DNA from: Streptomyces indicus
GTDB taxonomy: Bacteria; Actinomycetota; Actinomycetes; Streptomycetales; Streptomycetaceae
Direction: 5' to 3'
Assembly: GCF_900100315.1 (NCBI RefSeq)
Contig: NZ_FNFF01000006.1
Span: 62,001 to 126,000 of the forward strand
Length of the DNA stretch: 64,000 nt
In this document: positions 8,823 through 17,097 of the stretch, piece by piece
Layout of the letters: every line of letters begins with the position of its first letter
How positions within the stretch are numbered: the first letter of the stretch is position 1
Notes under the pieces: generated by a model
Told to the model about the DNA's origin: nothing
What the model saw: the letters and a program-made list of their open reading frames with translations, nothing else
The model's database searches: none
Made by a program: the position numbers and the translations under genes

Positions 8823-9482
8823 ATGGCTGCGGCGCAGGGACGACTGTCGGAGGGTGCTGAGGGGATGGACAGTACGGAGCCGAACGCGGCGCACGCCGTG
8901 CCGCTCCCGTTCCGCTCGGCCACGGAAGCGCTGCGGGGGGCGAGGCTGCGGCCGGAGATCGAGGTGGAGCAGGTACGGGCACCGCAGAAGCTCGCCCCGT
9001 ACGCGTACGCCCTGGAAGCGGCCGTCGTCGAGGACGGCGATGATCTGGCGGACGGCCGTCTCGTCCTGCTGCACGACCCGTCGGGGCACGACGCCTGGCA
9101 GGGCACGTTCCGCCTGGTGACGCTGGTGCGCGCGGAGCTCGAACCCGAGATGGCCGCCGACCCGCTCCTCCCCGAGGTCTGCTGGTCCTGGCTGACCGGG
9201 GCGCTGCAGGCGCGCGGCCTCGCGTACGGCGAGCCGAGCGGCACGGTCACCCGGGCCGGTTCGCACTACTTCGGCGGGCTCTCGGAGCGGCCCCCGGCCT
9301 CGCAGATCGAGATCCGCGCCTCGTGGACCCCGCGCGAGGGCATGGGCGGAGTCCCCGACACGGCCTCCCACCTGGCGGCCTGGTGCGATCTGCTGTGCCA
9401 GATCGCGGGTCTGCCCCCGGTCAGCACCCCGGACGCCTCGGTGGTGTCCCTGCCCCAGCGCCGGGGACCACAGGCGCACTGA
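8823..9482 (+). CDS. DUF3000 family protein
   Basis: 219 residues. It matches the actinobacterial DUF3000 family (about 200 residues) that lies divergent to hemE. Conserved-looking parts are FRSATEALRGARLRPEIEVE, LAPYAYALEA, LVLLHDPSGHDAWQGTFRLV, EVCWSWLTGAL and TRAGSHYFGGL. No catalytic motif, TM helix or signal peptide is visible. The function is unknown. A hairpin terminator follows 20 bases after the stop. Confidence 0.85.
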   Translation: MAAAQGRLSEGAEGMDSTEPNAAHAVPLPFRSATEALRGARLRPEIEVEQVRAPQKLAPYAYALEAAVVEDGDDLADGRLVLLHDPSGHDAWQGTFRLVTLVRAELEPEMAADPLLPEVCWSWLTGALQARGLAYGEPSGTVTRAGSHYFGGLSERPPASQIEIRASWTPREGMGGVPDTASHLAAWCDLLCQIAGLPPVSTPDASVVSLPQRRGPQAH

Positions 9483-9501
9483 CCCCCGCCCCACCTCCTC
9501 A

Positions 9502-9535
9502 TGTGGCATCTCCCTGTGTACGGGGAGGTGCCACA
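9502..9535 (+). terminator. Hairpin terminator after the DUF3000 gene
   Basis: Inverted repeat with TGTGGCA at 9502-9508 pairing TGCCACA at 9529-9535, and CTCCC pairing GGGAG inside. It has no T-run, as usual in Streptomyces. The next 240 bases up to the response-regulator gene hold no gene. Confidence 0.6.
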
Positions 9536-9774
9536 CGCATGAGGCGCGGGTGCGGGGCAGGTGAGGTGTGTGGGACGCCTGGCGATGTGTGGGGCGCGAT
9601 TCCTGCCCCCAAACACCTCTCAGCTCACCTCAAACCCACCTCGTTTCACTAATTCGTGATCATTCGCTAAAGCCAGGCGCCCACCCTGCCGAAGACGAAC
9701 GTGACCCTGAAAGCACGGTTCGCCCGGCTTCTTCCCCACAGCCGGTTCCCCCCGTCCCGCACCCAGGAGGCCTG

Positions 9775-10437
9775 GTGTCCGTTCTCCTCGAGCAGCCCGC
9801 AAGCCTGGTCGCCTACCGCCCGAACAAGCCGACCGCCATGGTCGTCGTGGCGGACCCGCGCGTCCGATCCACCGTCACCCGTCACCTCTGGGCTCTCGGA
9901 GTACGCGACGTCATCGAGGCGTCCTCCATCGCCGAGGCCCGTCCCCGCATCGGCAACCCGCGCGACATCTGCGTGGCCGATGTCCACCTGCCCGACGGTT
10001 CGGGCCTGACCCTGCTGTCCGAAACCCGCGCCGCGGGCTGGCCCAACGGGCTCGCCCTGTCGGCCGCCGACGACATCGGCGCCGTTCGCAACGCCCTCGC
10101 GGGCGGTGTGAAGGGTTACGTCGTCACCGGCACCCGTACCAACATCGGTCTGCCCACGCGGCACGGTGCCGCCCAGATCGGTGCGGCCGCCTCGCGGATG
10201 CACCGCCGCCCCCCGGGTGCCCCGAGCCACCCGGGCGGCTACCGCGAGCTGTCGGGGCGTGAGGTCGAAGTGCTGCGGCTGGTGGCGGAGGGCCAGTCCA
10301 ACAAGGCGATCGGCGTCTCGATGGGCCTGTCCGCGCTGACCGTGAAGAGCCACCTCGCCCGTATCGCCCGCAAGCTCGGCACGGGTGACCGCGCCGGCAT
10401 GGTCGCGGTGGCCCTGCGTACCGGAATCATTCACTGA
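9775..10437 (+). CDS. NarL/FixJ-type response regulator with incomplete acidic pocket
   Basis: 220 residues from GTG 9775, which has a textbook AGGAGG 7 bases upstream. A receiver-like domain at about 20-125 has VADVHLPDGSG with the phospho-acceptor-like Asp and GVKGYVV with the conserved Lys. The second acidic residue of the usual DD pair is missing (VVVADPRVR). A LuxR-type HTH lies at about 155-215 (LSGREVEVLRLVAEGQSNKAIG, TVKSHLARIARKLG). No sensor kinase gene adjoins it, so it is an orphan. It may work without phosphorylation. A hairpin terminator follows. Confidence 0.85.
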   Translation: MSVLLEQPASLVAYRPNKPTAMVVVADPRVRSTVTRHLWALGVRDVIEASSIAEARPRIGNPRDICVADVHLPDGSGLTLLSETRAAGWPNGLALSAADDIGAVRNALAGGVKGYVVTGTRTNIGLPTRHGAAQIGAAASRMHRRPPGAPSHPGGYRELSGREVEVLRLVAEGQSNKAIGVSMGLSALTVKSHLARIARKLGTGDRAGMVAVALRTGIIH

Positions 10438-10460
10438 TCCCGTTTCACCCCGGTTCATAC

Positions 10461-10490
10461 GCCCGTCGACGGAACGTTCCGTCGGCGGGC
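10461..10490 (+). terminator. Hairpin terminator after the response regulator
   Basis: A 15-bp stem with one mismatch (arms 10461-10475 and 10476-10490), GC-rich, almost no loop. It lies 24 bases after the stop and just before the RNase D start. Confidence 0.6.
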
Positions 10491-10518
10491 GCTGTTCATC
10501 CACGGATACCCTTACCAA

Positions 10519-11823
10519 GTGACCGACGCTCAAGAGACCGCAGAAGACAGCTCACTGCTCGACAGCTCACTGCGAACCACCGGGGGCGGCCCTCCGGACG
10601 ACGTCGCTCTTGACGAGGCGCCGCCCACCCCGCTGCTCGAACCCCGTGACGGCATTCCGCCGGTGATCGCCGACGCCGCCTCGCTCGCCGAGGTGGTCTC
10701 CGCTTTCGCCGCCGGCACCGGTCCCGTCGCGGTCGACGCCGAGCGGGCCTCCGGCTACCGCTACGGGCAGCGCGCCTATCTCGTCCAGCTGCGCCGCGCC
10801 GGCGCGGGCTCCGCCCTGATCGACCCCGTGGCCTGCCCCGACCTGTCGGAGCTGGGCGCGGCCATCGGCGACGCGGAGTGGGTGCTGCACGCCGCCACCC
10901 AGGACCTGCCGTGCCTGCGCGAGATAGGCATGATCCCGTCGCGCATCTTCGACACCGAGCTGGCCGGGCGGCTCGCAGGGTTCCCGCGGGTGGGTCTCGG
11001 CGCGATGGTGGAGTCGGTGCTCGGCTTCGTCCTGGAGAAGGGGCACTCGGCGGTCGACTGGTCGACCCGGCCGCTGCCCGAGCCGTGGCTGCGGTACGCC
11101 GCCCTCGACGTCGAGCTGCTCGTGGACCTGCGCGACGCGCTGGAGAAGGAGCTCGACCGGCAGGGCAAGCTCGACTGGGCGCACCAGGAGTTCGACGCGA
11201 TCGCCTCGGCGCCGCCCGCCGCGCCGCGCAAGGACCCGTGGCGCCGGACGTCCGGGATGCACAAGGTGCGCAAGCGCCGGCAGATGGCGGTGGTACGGGA
11301 GCTGTGGAACGCGCGGGACCGGATCGCCCAGCGCCGTGACGTCTCGCCGGGCAAGGTGCTGAGCGACACGGCGATCGTCGAGGCCGCCCTCGCCCTGCCG
11401 CCCAACGTGCACGCGCTGAGCGCACTCAACGGGTTCGGGCACCGCATGGGCCGGCGTCAGCTGGAGCAGTGGCAGGCCGCGGTGGACCGGGCGAAGGCGC
11501 TGCCCGACGCGGAGCTGCCACAGCCGGGACAGCCGCATGCCGGTCCCCCGCCGCCGCGTTCCTGGGCTGACCGCGACCCGGCGGCCGCGGCCCGGCTGTC
11601 CGCGGCGCGCGCTGCTGTGATGGCGCTGGCGGAGCAGCTGAACATGCCGCAGGAGAACCTGATCACGCCGGACACGGTGCGCCGTCTGTGCTGGGAGCCG
11701 CCGGCTTCCGCGGACGCGGAGTCGATCGCCGCGGTCCTGGCCTCGCACGGGGCGCGGCCCTGGCAGGTGGAGCAGGTGACGCCGGTCCTTGTGGCCGCGC
11801 TCGCGGCGACGAAGTCGCCCTGA
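10519..11823 (+). CDS. rnd: Ribonuclease D with HRDC domain
   Basis: 434 residues. DEDDy exonuclease motifs: VAVDAERASGYRYGQRAYL (DxE), LHAATQDLPCL, and YAALDVELLVDLRD (YxxxD). An HRDC domain follows at about 240-320 (RRQMAVVRELWNARDRIAQRRDVSPGKVL). RNase D trims 3' ends of structured RNAs such as tRNA precursors. No RBS is visible before GTG 10519. A TACCCT hexamer ends 6 bases before the G, so the mRNA may be leaderless. Convergent with ohr; the two share a strong terminator. Confidence 0.93.
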   Translation: MTDAQETAEDSSLLDSSLRTTGGGPPDDVALDEAPPTPLLEPRDGIPPVIADAASLAEVVSAFAAGTGPVAVDAERASGYRYGQRAYLVQLRRAGAGSALIDPVACPDLSELGAAIGDAEWVLHAATQDLPCLREIGMIPSRIFDTELAGRLAGFPRVGLGAMVESVLGFVLEKGHSAVDWSTRPLPEPWLRYAALDVELLVDLRDALEKELDRQGKLDWAHQEFDAIASAPPAAPRKDPWRRTSGMHKVRKRRQMAVVRELWNARDRIAQRRDVSPGKVLSDTAIVEAALALPPNVHALSALNGFGHRMGRRQLEQWQAAVDRAKALPDAELPQPGQPHAGPPPPRSWADRDPAAAARLSAARAAVMALAEQLNMPQENLITPDTVRRLCWEPPASADAESIAAVLASHGARPWQVEQVTPVLVAALAATKSP

Positions 11824-11837
11824 CCGCCTGAGTGAGC

Positions 11838-11871
11838 GATGCCCCCGCAGCCGTTCGGCTGCGGGGGCATC
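11838..11871. terminator. Bidirectional terminator between rnd and ohr
   Basis: Perfect 16-bp inverted repeat, arms 11838-11853 and 11856-11871, loop TT. It sits 14 bases after the rnd stop and 21 bases after the ohr stop, so it can serve both convergent genes. Confidence 0.85.
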
Positions 11872-11892
11872 GTCGTACGGGTGTCGAGGTGC

Positions 11893-12303
11893 TTACTCGA
11901 CGACCAGGTTCACGGGGATGTTGCCGCGGGTCGCGTTCGAGTACGGGCACACCTGGTGGGTGGCGTCGAGGAGGGCGCGGCCCTGCTCGGCCGGGATGGT
12001 GTCCGGCATCTCCACGCGGAGGGTGACCTCCAGGCCGAAGCCCTGGCCCTGCTTCAGGAGCCCCACCTCGGCCGTCACCGAGACGTCCGAGACATCCACC
12101 TTCTGCTGCCGCGCGACCAGCTGCATCGCGCTGGCGAAACACGCCGCGTAGCCCGTCGCGAAGAGCTGCTCGGGATTGGTGCCGGAGCCGTCGCCGCCCA
12201 ACTCGACGGGGTGGGACAGCTTGAGGTCCAGCTTGCCGTCCGAGGTGACCGCGCGGCCCTCCCGGCCGGATGCCGTCGCCACCGCGGTGTACAGAGCGCT
12301 CAT
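11893..12303 (-). CDS. ohr: Organic hydroperoxide resistance protein (Ohr/OsmC family)
   Basis: 136 residues, standard Ohr length. Both redox cysteines are present: C55 in LFATGYAACFASA and C119 in HQVCPYSNATRGN. The conserved NPEQLF and the LGGDGSGTNPEQ loop are seen too. Ohr reduces organic hydroperoxides with thiols, cycling a Cys-Cys disulfide reduced through lipoylated proteins. Its start faces a TetR-type regulator across 120 bases that hold two AGACAG-N2-CTGTCT palindromes, so repression by that regulator is likely. Most ohr genes are controlled by a MarR-type OhrR; that gene is not seen here. Confidence 0.95.
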   Translation of the reverse strand: MSALYTAVATASGREGRAVTSDGKLDLKLSHPVELGGDGSGTNPEQLFATGYAACFASAMQLVARQQKVDVSDVSVTAEVGLLKQGQGFGLEVTLRVEMPDTIPAEQGRALLDATHQVCPYSNATRGNIPVNLVVE

Positions 12304-12361
12304 GAGGTCCTCCCGGACATCGGTACGAGTCGGTACGAGACTGCCTGCACGCTTTCCGAAC

Positions 12362-12375
12362 AGACAGGTCTGTCT
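12362..12375. promoter_or_regulatory. TetR operator candidate 1 (AGACAGGTCTGTCT)
   Basis: Palindrome with half-sites AGACAG and CTGTCT around GT, in the ohr/tetR intergenic region. Its centre is 34 bp, about three helical turns, from the second copy. Confidence 0.75.
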
Positions 12376-12395
12376 ACTTGCTTGCCCAGCAGACT

Positions 12396-12409
12396 AGACA
12401 GATCTGTCT
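12396..12409. promoter_or_regulatory. TetR operator candidate 2 (AGACAGATCTGTCT)
   Basis: Perfect 14-bp palindrome ending 14 bases before the tetR ATG. It shares both half-sites with the upstream copy, which points to one regulator binding both and acting on both divergent genes. Confidence 0.75.
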
Positions 12410-12423
12410 GGTAGGGTCAAGTC

Positions 12424-13014
12424 ATGCCCGCGAAGACGTCGAACGCCCCGAAGAGCCCGGCCCGCAGCCGCGTCCTCGACACCGCGACGCGGCTCTTCTA
12501 CACGGAGGGCGTGCACTCGGTCGGGATCGACCGGATCATCGCCGAAGCCGGGGTGGCGAAGGCGACCTTCTACCACCACTTCCCGGCCAAGGACGCCCTC
12601 GTACAGGCGTACATCGAGGAGCAGACGCGGATGCAGCGGGAGGCCGCCGAGCAGCTGGAGGCCGACGGGCCGCGCGAGAAGCTGCTCGCCGTCTTCGACC
12701 ACATGGGGCGCGTGGGCGGGCTGGCGGACTTCCGCGGCTGCCCGTTCATCAACGCCGCGGCGGAGTACCCCGACCCGGCCCACCCCGTACGGCGGTCGAT
12801 CGAGGATTACCGGACCTGGTTCCGGGAGCTGATGCGGGAGCTGCTCACCGAGGCCGGTGACCCGGACGCCGAGCGCACCGCGGACCTGCTGATGCTGATC
12901 AGGGACGGGCTCGCGGTGGCCTGCGATCTCGACGATCCTGTGGCGCCCCGACCCCTCGTGCGCGATGCCGTGCTGCGGGTCATCGGCGGCGCACGGGACG
13001 GCGCAGAGGTGTGA
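12424..13014 (+). CDS. TetR family regulator, probable repressor of ohr
   Basis: 196 residues. The HTH lies at about 28-58 (HSVGIDRIIAEAGVAKATFYHHFPAK), the classical TetR signature. The ligand domain has C106 in DFRGCPFINAAAEY and a second Cys near 162, candidates for a thiol-based peroxide switch. Placed head-to-head with ohr over two identical-half-site palindromes. By context it should repress ohr and itself until oxidised or ligand-bound; this is inference. Confidence 0.9.
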   Translation: MPAKTSNAPKSPARSRVLDTATRLFYTEGVHSVGIDRIIAEAGVAKATFYHHFPAKDALVQAYIEEQTRMQREAAEQLEADGPREKLLAVFDHMGRVGGLADFRGCPFINAAAEYPDPAHPVRRSIEDYRTWFRELMRELLTEAGDPDAERTADLLMLIRDGLAVACDLDDPVAPRPLVRDAVLRVIGGARDGAEV

Positions 13015-13136
13015 CCTTCGCCGCTTGGGGCGGTGCCACTGTCGCCATTGGTTACCGGCAAGTAGCATGAAGGGGTGAGCGCGCGCTCAGGCGTGTGCGT
13101 ACGCAGCGATCCCGCACCCCCTGGAGGAGAGCCATC

Positions 13137-14351
13137 GTGCCTCGTACCGTCAAGGAAGTCGTCTTCGTCGACGGCGTCCGCACCCCGTTCGGCAAGGCGG
13201 GCCCGAAGGGCATCTACCACGAGACCCGCGCCGACGACCTCGTCGTGAAGGCCATCCGGGAGCTGCTGCGCCGCAACCCGAACCTGGACCCCGCGAAGGT
13301 CGACGAGGTGGCCATCGCCGCCACCACGCAGATCGGCGACCAGGGTCTGACCATCGGCCGCACCGCCGGCATCCTGGCGGGTCTGCCGCAGTCCGTGCCC
13401 GGCTACTCGATCGACCGCATGTGCGCCGGCGCACTGACCGCCGTGACCACGGCCGCCGGTTCCATCGCCTTCGGCGCGTACGACGCCGCCATCGCCGGCG
13501 GTGTCGAGCACATGGGCCGCCACCCCATGGGTGAGGGCGTGGACCCGAACCCGCGGTTCGTCAGCGAGAAGCTGGTAGACGAGTCCGCCCTGTTCATGGG
13601 CATGACCGCCGAGAACCTGCACGACCGCTACCCGACGATCACCAAGCAGCGCGCCGACGAGTACGCCGTGCGCTCGCAGGAGAAGGCCGCCAAGGCGTAC
13701 GCCGACGGCAAGATCCAGCAGGACCTGGTGCCGATCTCGGTGCGCAACACCAACCCCGAGGTGGGCGAGACCGGTTGGGGTCTCGTCACCGCGGACGAGC
13801 CGATGCGCCCGGGCACCACGATCGAGAACCTGGCCGGTCTGAAGACCCCGTTCCGTACGCACGGACGCGTGACCGCGGGCAACGCGGCCGGTCTGAACGA
13901 CGGCGCCACCGCCTCGCTCATCGCCTCCGAGGACTTCGCGCGCGAGCACGACCTGCCGGTCAAGATGCGCCTGGTCTCGTACGCCTTCGCGGGCGTGGAG
14001 CCCGAGGTCATGGGCTACGGCCCGATCCCGGCCACCGAGAAGGCCCTCGCCCAGGCCGGTCTGTCCATCGAGGACATCGGCCTGTTCGAGATCAACGAGG
14101 CCTTCGCCGTGCAGGTGCTCGCGTTCCTGGAGCACTACGGCATCGCCGACGACGACGCGCGCGTCAACCAGTACGGCGGCGCCATCGCGTTCGGCCACCC
14201 GCTCGCCTCCTCCGGCGTGCGTCTGATGACGCAGCTGGCGCGGCAGTTCGAGGACCAGCCGCAGGTGCGGTACGGCCTCACCACCATGTGCGTCGGCTTC
14301 GGCATGGGCGCGACCGTCATCTGGGAGAACCCCCACTGGGAGGGCAAGTGA
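13137..14351 (+). CDS. fadA: Acetyl-CoA C-acyltransferase (thiolase), fatty-acid oxidation
   Basis: 404 residues from GTG 13137, with GGAGGAGAG 5-13 bases upstream. Thiolase motifs: nucleophile Cys in DRMCAGALTAV (about residue 98), INEAFAVQVLAF, the His of GGAIAFGHPLASSG, and CVGFGMGATV (second Cys) near the end. It cleaves 3-ketoacyl-CoA to acetyl-CoA and a shortened acyl-CoA. Its stop overlaps the GTG of fadB (GTGA), so the two subunits are translationally coupled. Confidence 0.94.
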   Translation: MPRTVKEVVFVDGVRTPFGKAGPKGIYHETRADDLVVKAIRELLRRNPNLDPAKVDEVAIAATTQIGDQGLTIGRTAGILAGLPQSVPGYSIDRMCAGALTAVTTAAGSIAFGAYDAAIAGGVEHMGRHPMGEGVDPNPRFVSEKLVDESALFMGMTAENLHDRYPTITKQRADEYAVRSQEKAAKAYADGKIQQDLVPISVRNTNPEVGETGWGLVTADEPMRPGTTIENLAGLKTPFRTHGRVTAGNAAGLNDGATASLIASEDFAREHDLPVKMRLVSYAFAGVEPEVMGYGPIPATEKALAQAGLSIEDIGLFEINEAFAVQVLAFLEHYGIADDDARVNQYGGAIAFGHPLASSGVRLMTQLARQFEDQPQVRYGLTTMCVGFGMGATVIWENPHWEGK

Positions 14352-16480
14352 GCACCACCACTGCTGAGCTGCTGAAGGGTGCGGCCGCGCTCTTCCCCGA
14401 CGAGGTCGTGACGCAGGCGCACGTACGGCACCTGGAACTGCCTTTCGGGGCGGGCCGGTTCGCGCTGATCACGCTGGACAACGGCCTGGACCACACCAAG
14501 CCGACCACCTTCGGTCCGCAGTCCCTGGCCAACCTCGACGTGGCGATCAGCCAGGTCGAGGCGGAGGCCGCCGCCGGTGACATCGTGGGCGTGGGCCTGA
14601 CCGGCAAGCCGTTCATCTTCGCCGTCGGCGCCGACCTCAAGGGCGTCGAGCTCCTGAAGACGCACGAGGACGCGCTGGCCATCGGCAAGGGCGGCCACGA
14701 CGTCTTCAAGCGTCTGTCCGCGCTGGCCGTGCCGACCTTCGCGTACTACAACGGTGCGGCGATGGGCGGCGGTGTCGAGGTCGGTCTGCACTGCACGTAC
14801 CGCACGGTCTCGCAGGCCATCCCGGCGTTCTCGCTGCCCGAGGTCTTCCTGGGACTCGTCCCCGGCTGGGGTGGCTGCGCGCTGCTCCCGAACCTGATCG
14901 GCGCGGAGCGCGCGGTCTCGGTCATCATCGAGAACTCGCTCAACCAGAACAAGCAGCTCAAGGGCAAGCAGGTCTACGAACTCGGCATCGCGGACGCGAT
15001 CTTCGAAGGCGCGGACTTCCTGGAGCAGTCGCTGATCTGGACCGCGTCCGTGCTCAAGGGCGAGATCAAGATCGAGCGCCCCGAGGTCGACCGCGGCGAG
15101 GCCTGGGACCAGGCCGTCGCCAAGGGCCGCTTCATCGCGGACTCCAAGGTGCACGGCGCCGCCCCGGCCGCCTACCGCGCCCTGGAGATCATCGAGGCCG
15201 CCAAGTCCGGTGACCTCCAGGCCGGCTTCGACGCCGAGGACAAGGCGCTCGCCGACCTCATCATGGGCGGCGAACTGCGCGCCGGCATCTACGCGTTCAA
15301 CCTGGTCCAGAAGCGCGGCAAGCGCCCCGCGGGCGCCCCGTCCAAGGACCTGGCCCGTCCGGTCACCAAGGTCGGTGTCGTGGGCGCGGGCCTGATGGCC
15401 TCGCAGCTCGCGCTGCTCTTCCTGCGCCGCCTGGAGGTGCCGGTCGTCCTGACCGACATCGACCAGGAGCGCATCGACAAGGGCGTCGGCTACGTCCACG
15501 CCGAGATCGACAAGCTGCTCGGCAAGGGCCGTATCAACCAGGACAAGGCGAACCGTCTCAAGGGTCTCGTCAGAGGTGTCCTGGACAAGGCCGAGGGCTT
15601 CGCGGACGCGGACTTCATCATCGAGGCCGTCTTCGAGGAGATGGGCGTCAAGCAGCAGGTGTTCGCCGAGGTCGAGGCGGTCGCCCCGGCGCACGCGATC
15701 CTCGCGACGAACACGTCCTCGCTCTCCGTGTCGGAGATGGCGTCGAAGCTGCAGCACCCCGAGCGGGTCGTGGGCTTCCACTTCTTCAACCCGGTCGCGG
15801 TCCTTCCGCTCCTGGAGATCGTCCGCGGCGAGAAGACGGACGACGCCTCGCTGGCCACGGCGTTCGGTGTCGCCAAGAAGCTCAAGAAGACGGCCGTCCT
15901 GGTCAAGGACGCCCCGGCGTTCGTCGTGAACCGCATCCTCACGCGCTTCATGGGCGAGATCCAGAACGTGATCGACGAGGGCACCCCGGTGGCCGTGGCC
16001 GAGAAGGCCGTCGAGCCGCTCGGTCTGCCGATGTCCCCGCTGGTCCTCCTGGAGCTGGTCGGCCCGGCCATCGGTCTGCACGTCTCGGAGACCCTGAACC
16101 GCGCCTTCCCGGACCGCTTCACGGTCTCGGAGAACCTCGCCGCCGTGGTCAAGGCCGGCAAGCGCGGCTTCTACGTCTACGACTCCGGCAAGCCGGAGCT
16201 GGACCCGGAGGTCGCGGCGCTGCTGAAGCAGGGCGATGTCGTCCTGACCGAGGAGCAGGTGCGCGACCGCGTGCTCGACGCGGTGGCCCAGGAGATCGGC
16301 CTGATGCTCGACGAGGGCGTCGTGGCCGAGGCCCAGGACATCGACCTGTGCCTGATCACCGGCGCCGGCTGGCCCTTCCACCTGGGCGGCGTGACGCCGT
16401 ACCTGGACCGTGAGGGTGTGTCGGAGCGGGTGAACGGGAAGCGGTTCCTGGCGCCGGGTGTGGCGTCCGTACCGGCGTGA
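14348..16480 (+). CDS. fadB: Fatty-acid oxidation complex alpha subunit (enoyl-CoA hydratase / 3-hydroxyacyl-CoA dehydrogenase)
   Basis: 710 residues. The N-terminal crotonase domain at about 20-300 has the oxyanion-hole segments FIFAVGADLKG and NGAAMGGGVE, and LPEVFLGLVPGWGG. The NAD-binding HAD domain starts near 330 (VGVVGAGLMASQLALLF, then ILATNTSSLSV and RVVGFHFFNPV). Two C-terminal HAD domains follow (VVNRILTRFMGE; LDEGVVAEAQDIDL). It hydrates enoyl-CoA and oxidises the 3-hydroxy product, feeding FadA. The start is the GTG overlapping the fadA stop. Ends before a strong terminator. Confidence 0.94.
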   Translation: MSTTTAELLKGAAALFPDEVVTQAHVRHLELPFGAGRFALITLDNGLDHTKPTTFGPQSLANLDVAISQVEAEAAAGDIVGVGLTGKPFIFAVGADLKGVELLKTHEDALAIGKGGHDVFKRLSALAVPTFAYYNGAAMGGGVEVGLHCTYRTVSQAIPAFSLPEVFLGLVPGWGGCALLPNLIGAERAVSVIIENSLNQNKQLKGKQVYELGIADAIFEGADFLEQSLIWTASVLKGEIKIERPEVDRGEAWDQAVAKGRFIADSKVHGAAPAAYRALEIIEAAKSGDLQAGFDAEDKALADLIMGGELRAGIYAFNLVQKRGKRPAGAPSKDLARPVTKVGVVGAGLMASQLALLFLRRLEVPVVLTDIDQERIDKGVGYVHAEIDKLLGKGRINQDKANRLKGLVRGVLDKAEGFADADFIIEAVFEEMGVKQQVFAEVEAVAPAHAILATNTSSLSVSEMASKLQHPERVVGFHFFNPVAVLPLLEIVRGEKTDDASLATAFGVAKKLKKTAVLVKDAPAFVVNRILTRFMGEIQNVIDEGTPVAVAEKAVEPLGLPMSPLVLLELVGPAIGLHVSETLNRAFPDRFTVSENLAAVVKAGKRGFYVYDSGKPELDPEVAALLKQGDVVLTEEQVRDRVLDAVAQEIGLMLDEGVVAEAQDIDLCLITGAGWPFHLGGVTPYLDREGVSERVNGKRFLAPGVASVPA

Positions 16481-16515
16481 CGCTCTGCGCTTGAAGTCTG
16501 GACCTGAAGTACGAC

Positions 16516-16548
16516 GGGCCCGTACAGGAGTTGCTCCTGTACGGGCCC
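16516..16548 (+). terminator. Terminator of fadAB
   Basis: Perfect 15-bp inverted repeat, arms GGGCCCGTACAGGAG (16516-16530) and its complement (16534-16548), 3-base loop, 36 bases after the fadB stop. Confidence 0.8.
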
Positions 16549-16618
16549 CGTTCGTTCCTCCCCGTTGCGGGCCCGTTCGCTCCTCCCCGTTACGGGCCCG
16601 TTCGTTCCTCCCTCGTAC
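16543..16618. repeat. Three tandem ~25-bp repeats (GGGCCCGTTCGTTCCTCCCC type)
   Basis: Three imperfect copies of GGGCCCGTTCGTTCCTCCCC plus CGTTGC/CGTTAC/TCGTAC follow one another. The first overlaps the right arm of the fadB terminator. The copies differ by one or two bases. They look like local slippage from the terminator arm and hold no gene. Confidence 0.7.
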
Positions 16619-16652
16619 GGACCGGACCACCCACCTGTGGGAGGCTGCCCGG

Positions 16653-17024
16653 ATGCACCCGGCACCGCTTCTGATCGTGGACGGCGCGAACGTCGTCGGG
16701 TCCCGTCCCGACGGCTGGTGGCGTGACCGCAGGGCTGCGGCGCAGCGCCTGCGCGACGCGCTCGTCCCGTACGTCACCGAGGGCCTGCCGCCCGAGCACC
16801 CCGGCCCGCTCGACATCGTCCTGGTGGTCGAGGGCGCGGCCCGCGGGGTGGAGTCCGTCCCGGGCGTACGCGTCGACGAGGCACCGGGCAGCGGCGACGA
16901 CCGGATCGTGGAGCTGGCCGCGGCGGCCGCGGGACCGTGCATCGTCGTGACGGCGGACCGGGAACTGCGGGGGCGGGTGGGTGCGTTGGGGGCTCGGTGC
17001 GTGGGGCCGCGGAGTGTGTACTGA
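16653..17024 (+). CDS. NYN/PIN-like nuclease-fold protein
   Basis: 123 residues from ATG 16653 (GGGAGG upstream). It begins LLIVDGANVVGSRPDGWWRDR, the Asp-rich NYN/PIN strand-1 signature (DGxN). It continues with IVLVVEGAARGV, GSGDDRIVELA (acidic pair) and CIVVTADRELRGRV (TADREL, typical of PIN/NYN nucleases). Such domains cleave RNA with metal ions; orthologues are often annotated as NTP pyrophosphohydrolases without clear grounds. Substrate unknown. Single-gene unit after fadB. Confidence 0.75.
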   Translation: MHPAPLLIVDGANVVGSRPDGWWRDRRAAAQRLRDALVPYVTEGLPPEHPGPLDIVLVVEGAARGVESVPGVRVDEAPGSGDDRIVELAAAAAGPCIVVTADRELRGRVGALGARCVGPRSVY

Positions 17025-17097
17025 CCAGCGGGTGGACGGCGCGTGCACACATCACCGCGCGCACGGGCTCCGCCTGCGCAGATGAGACGATTACGGC

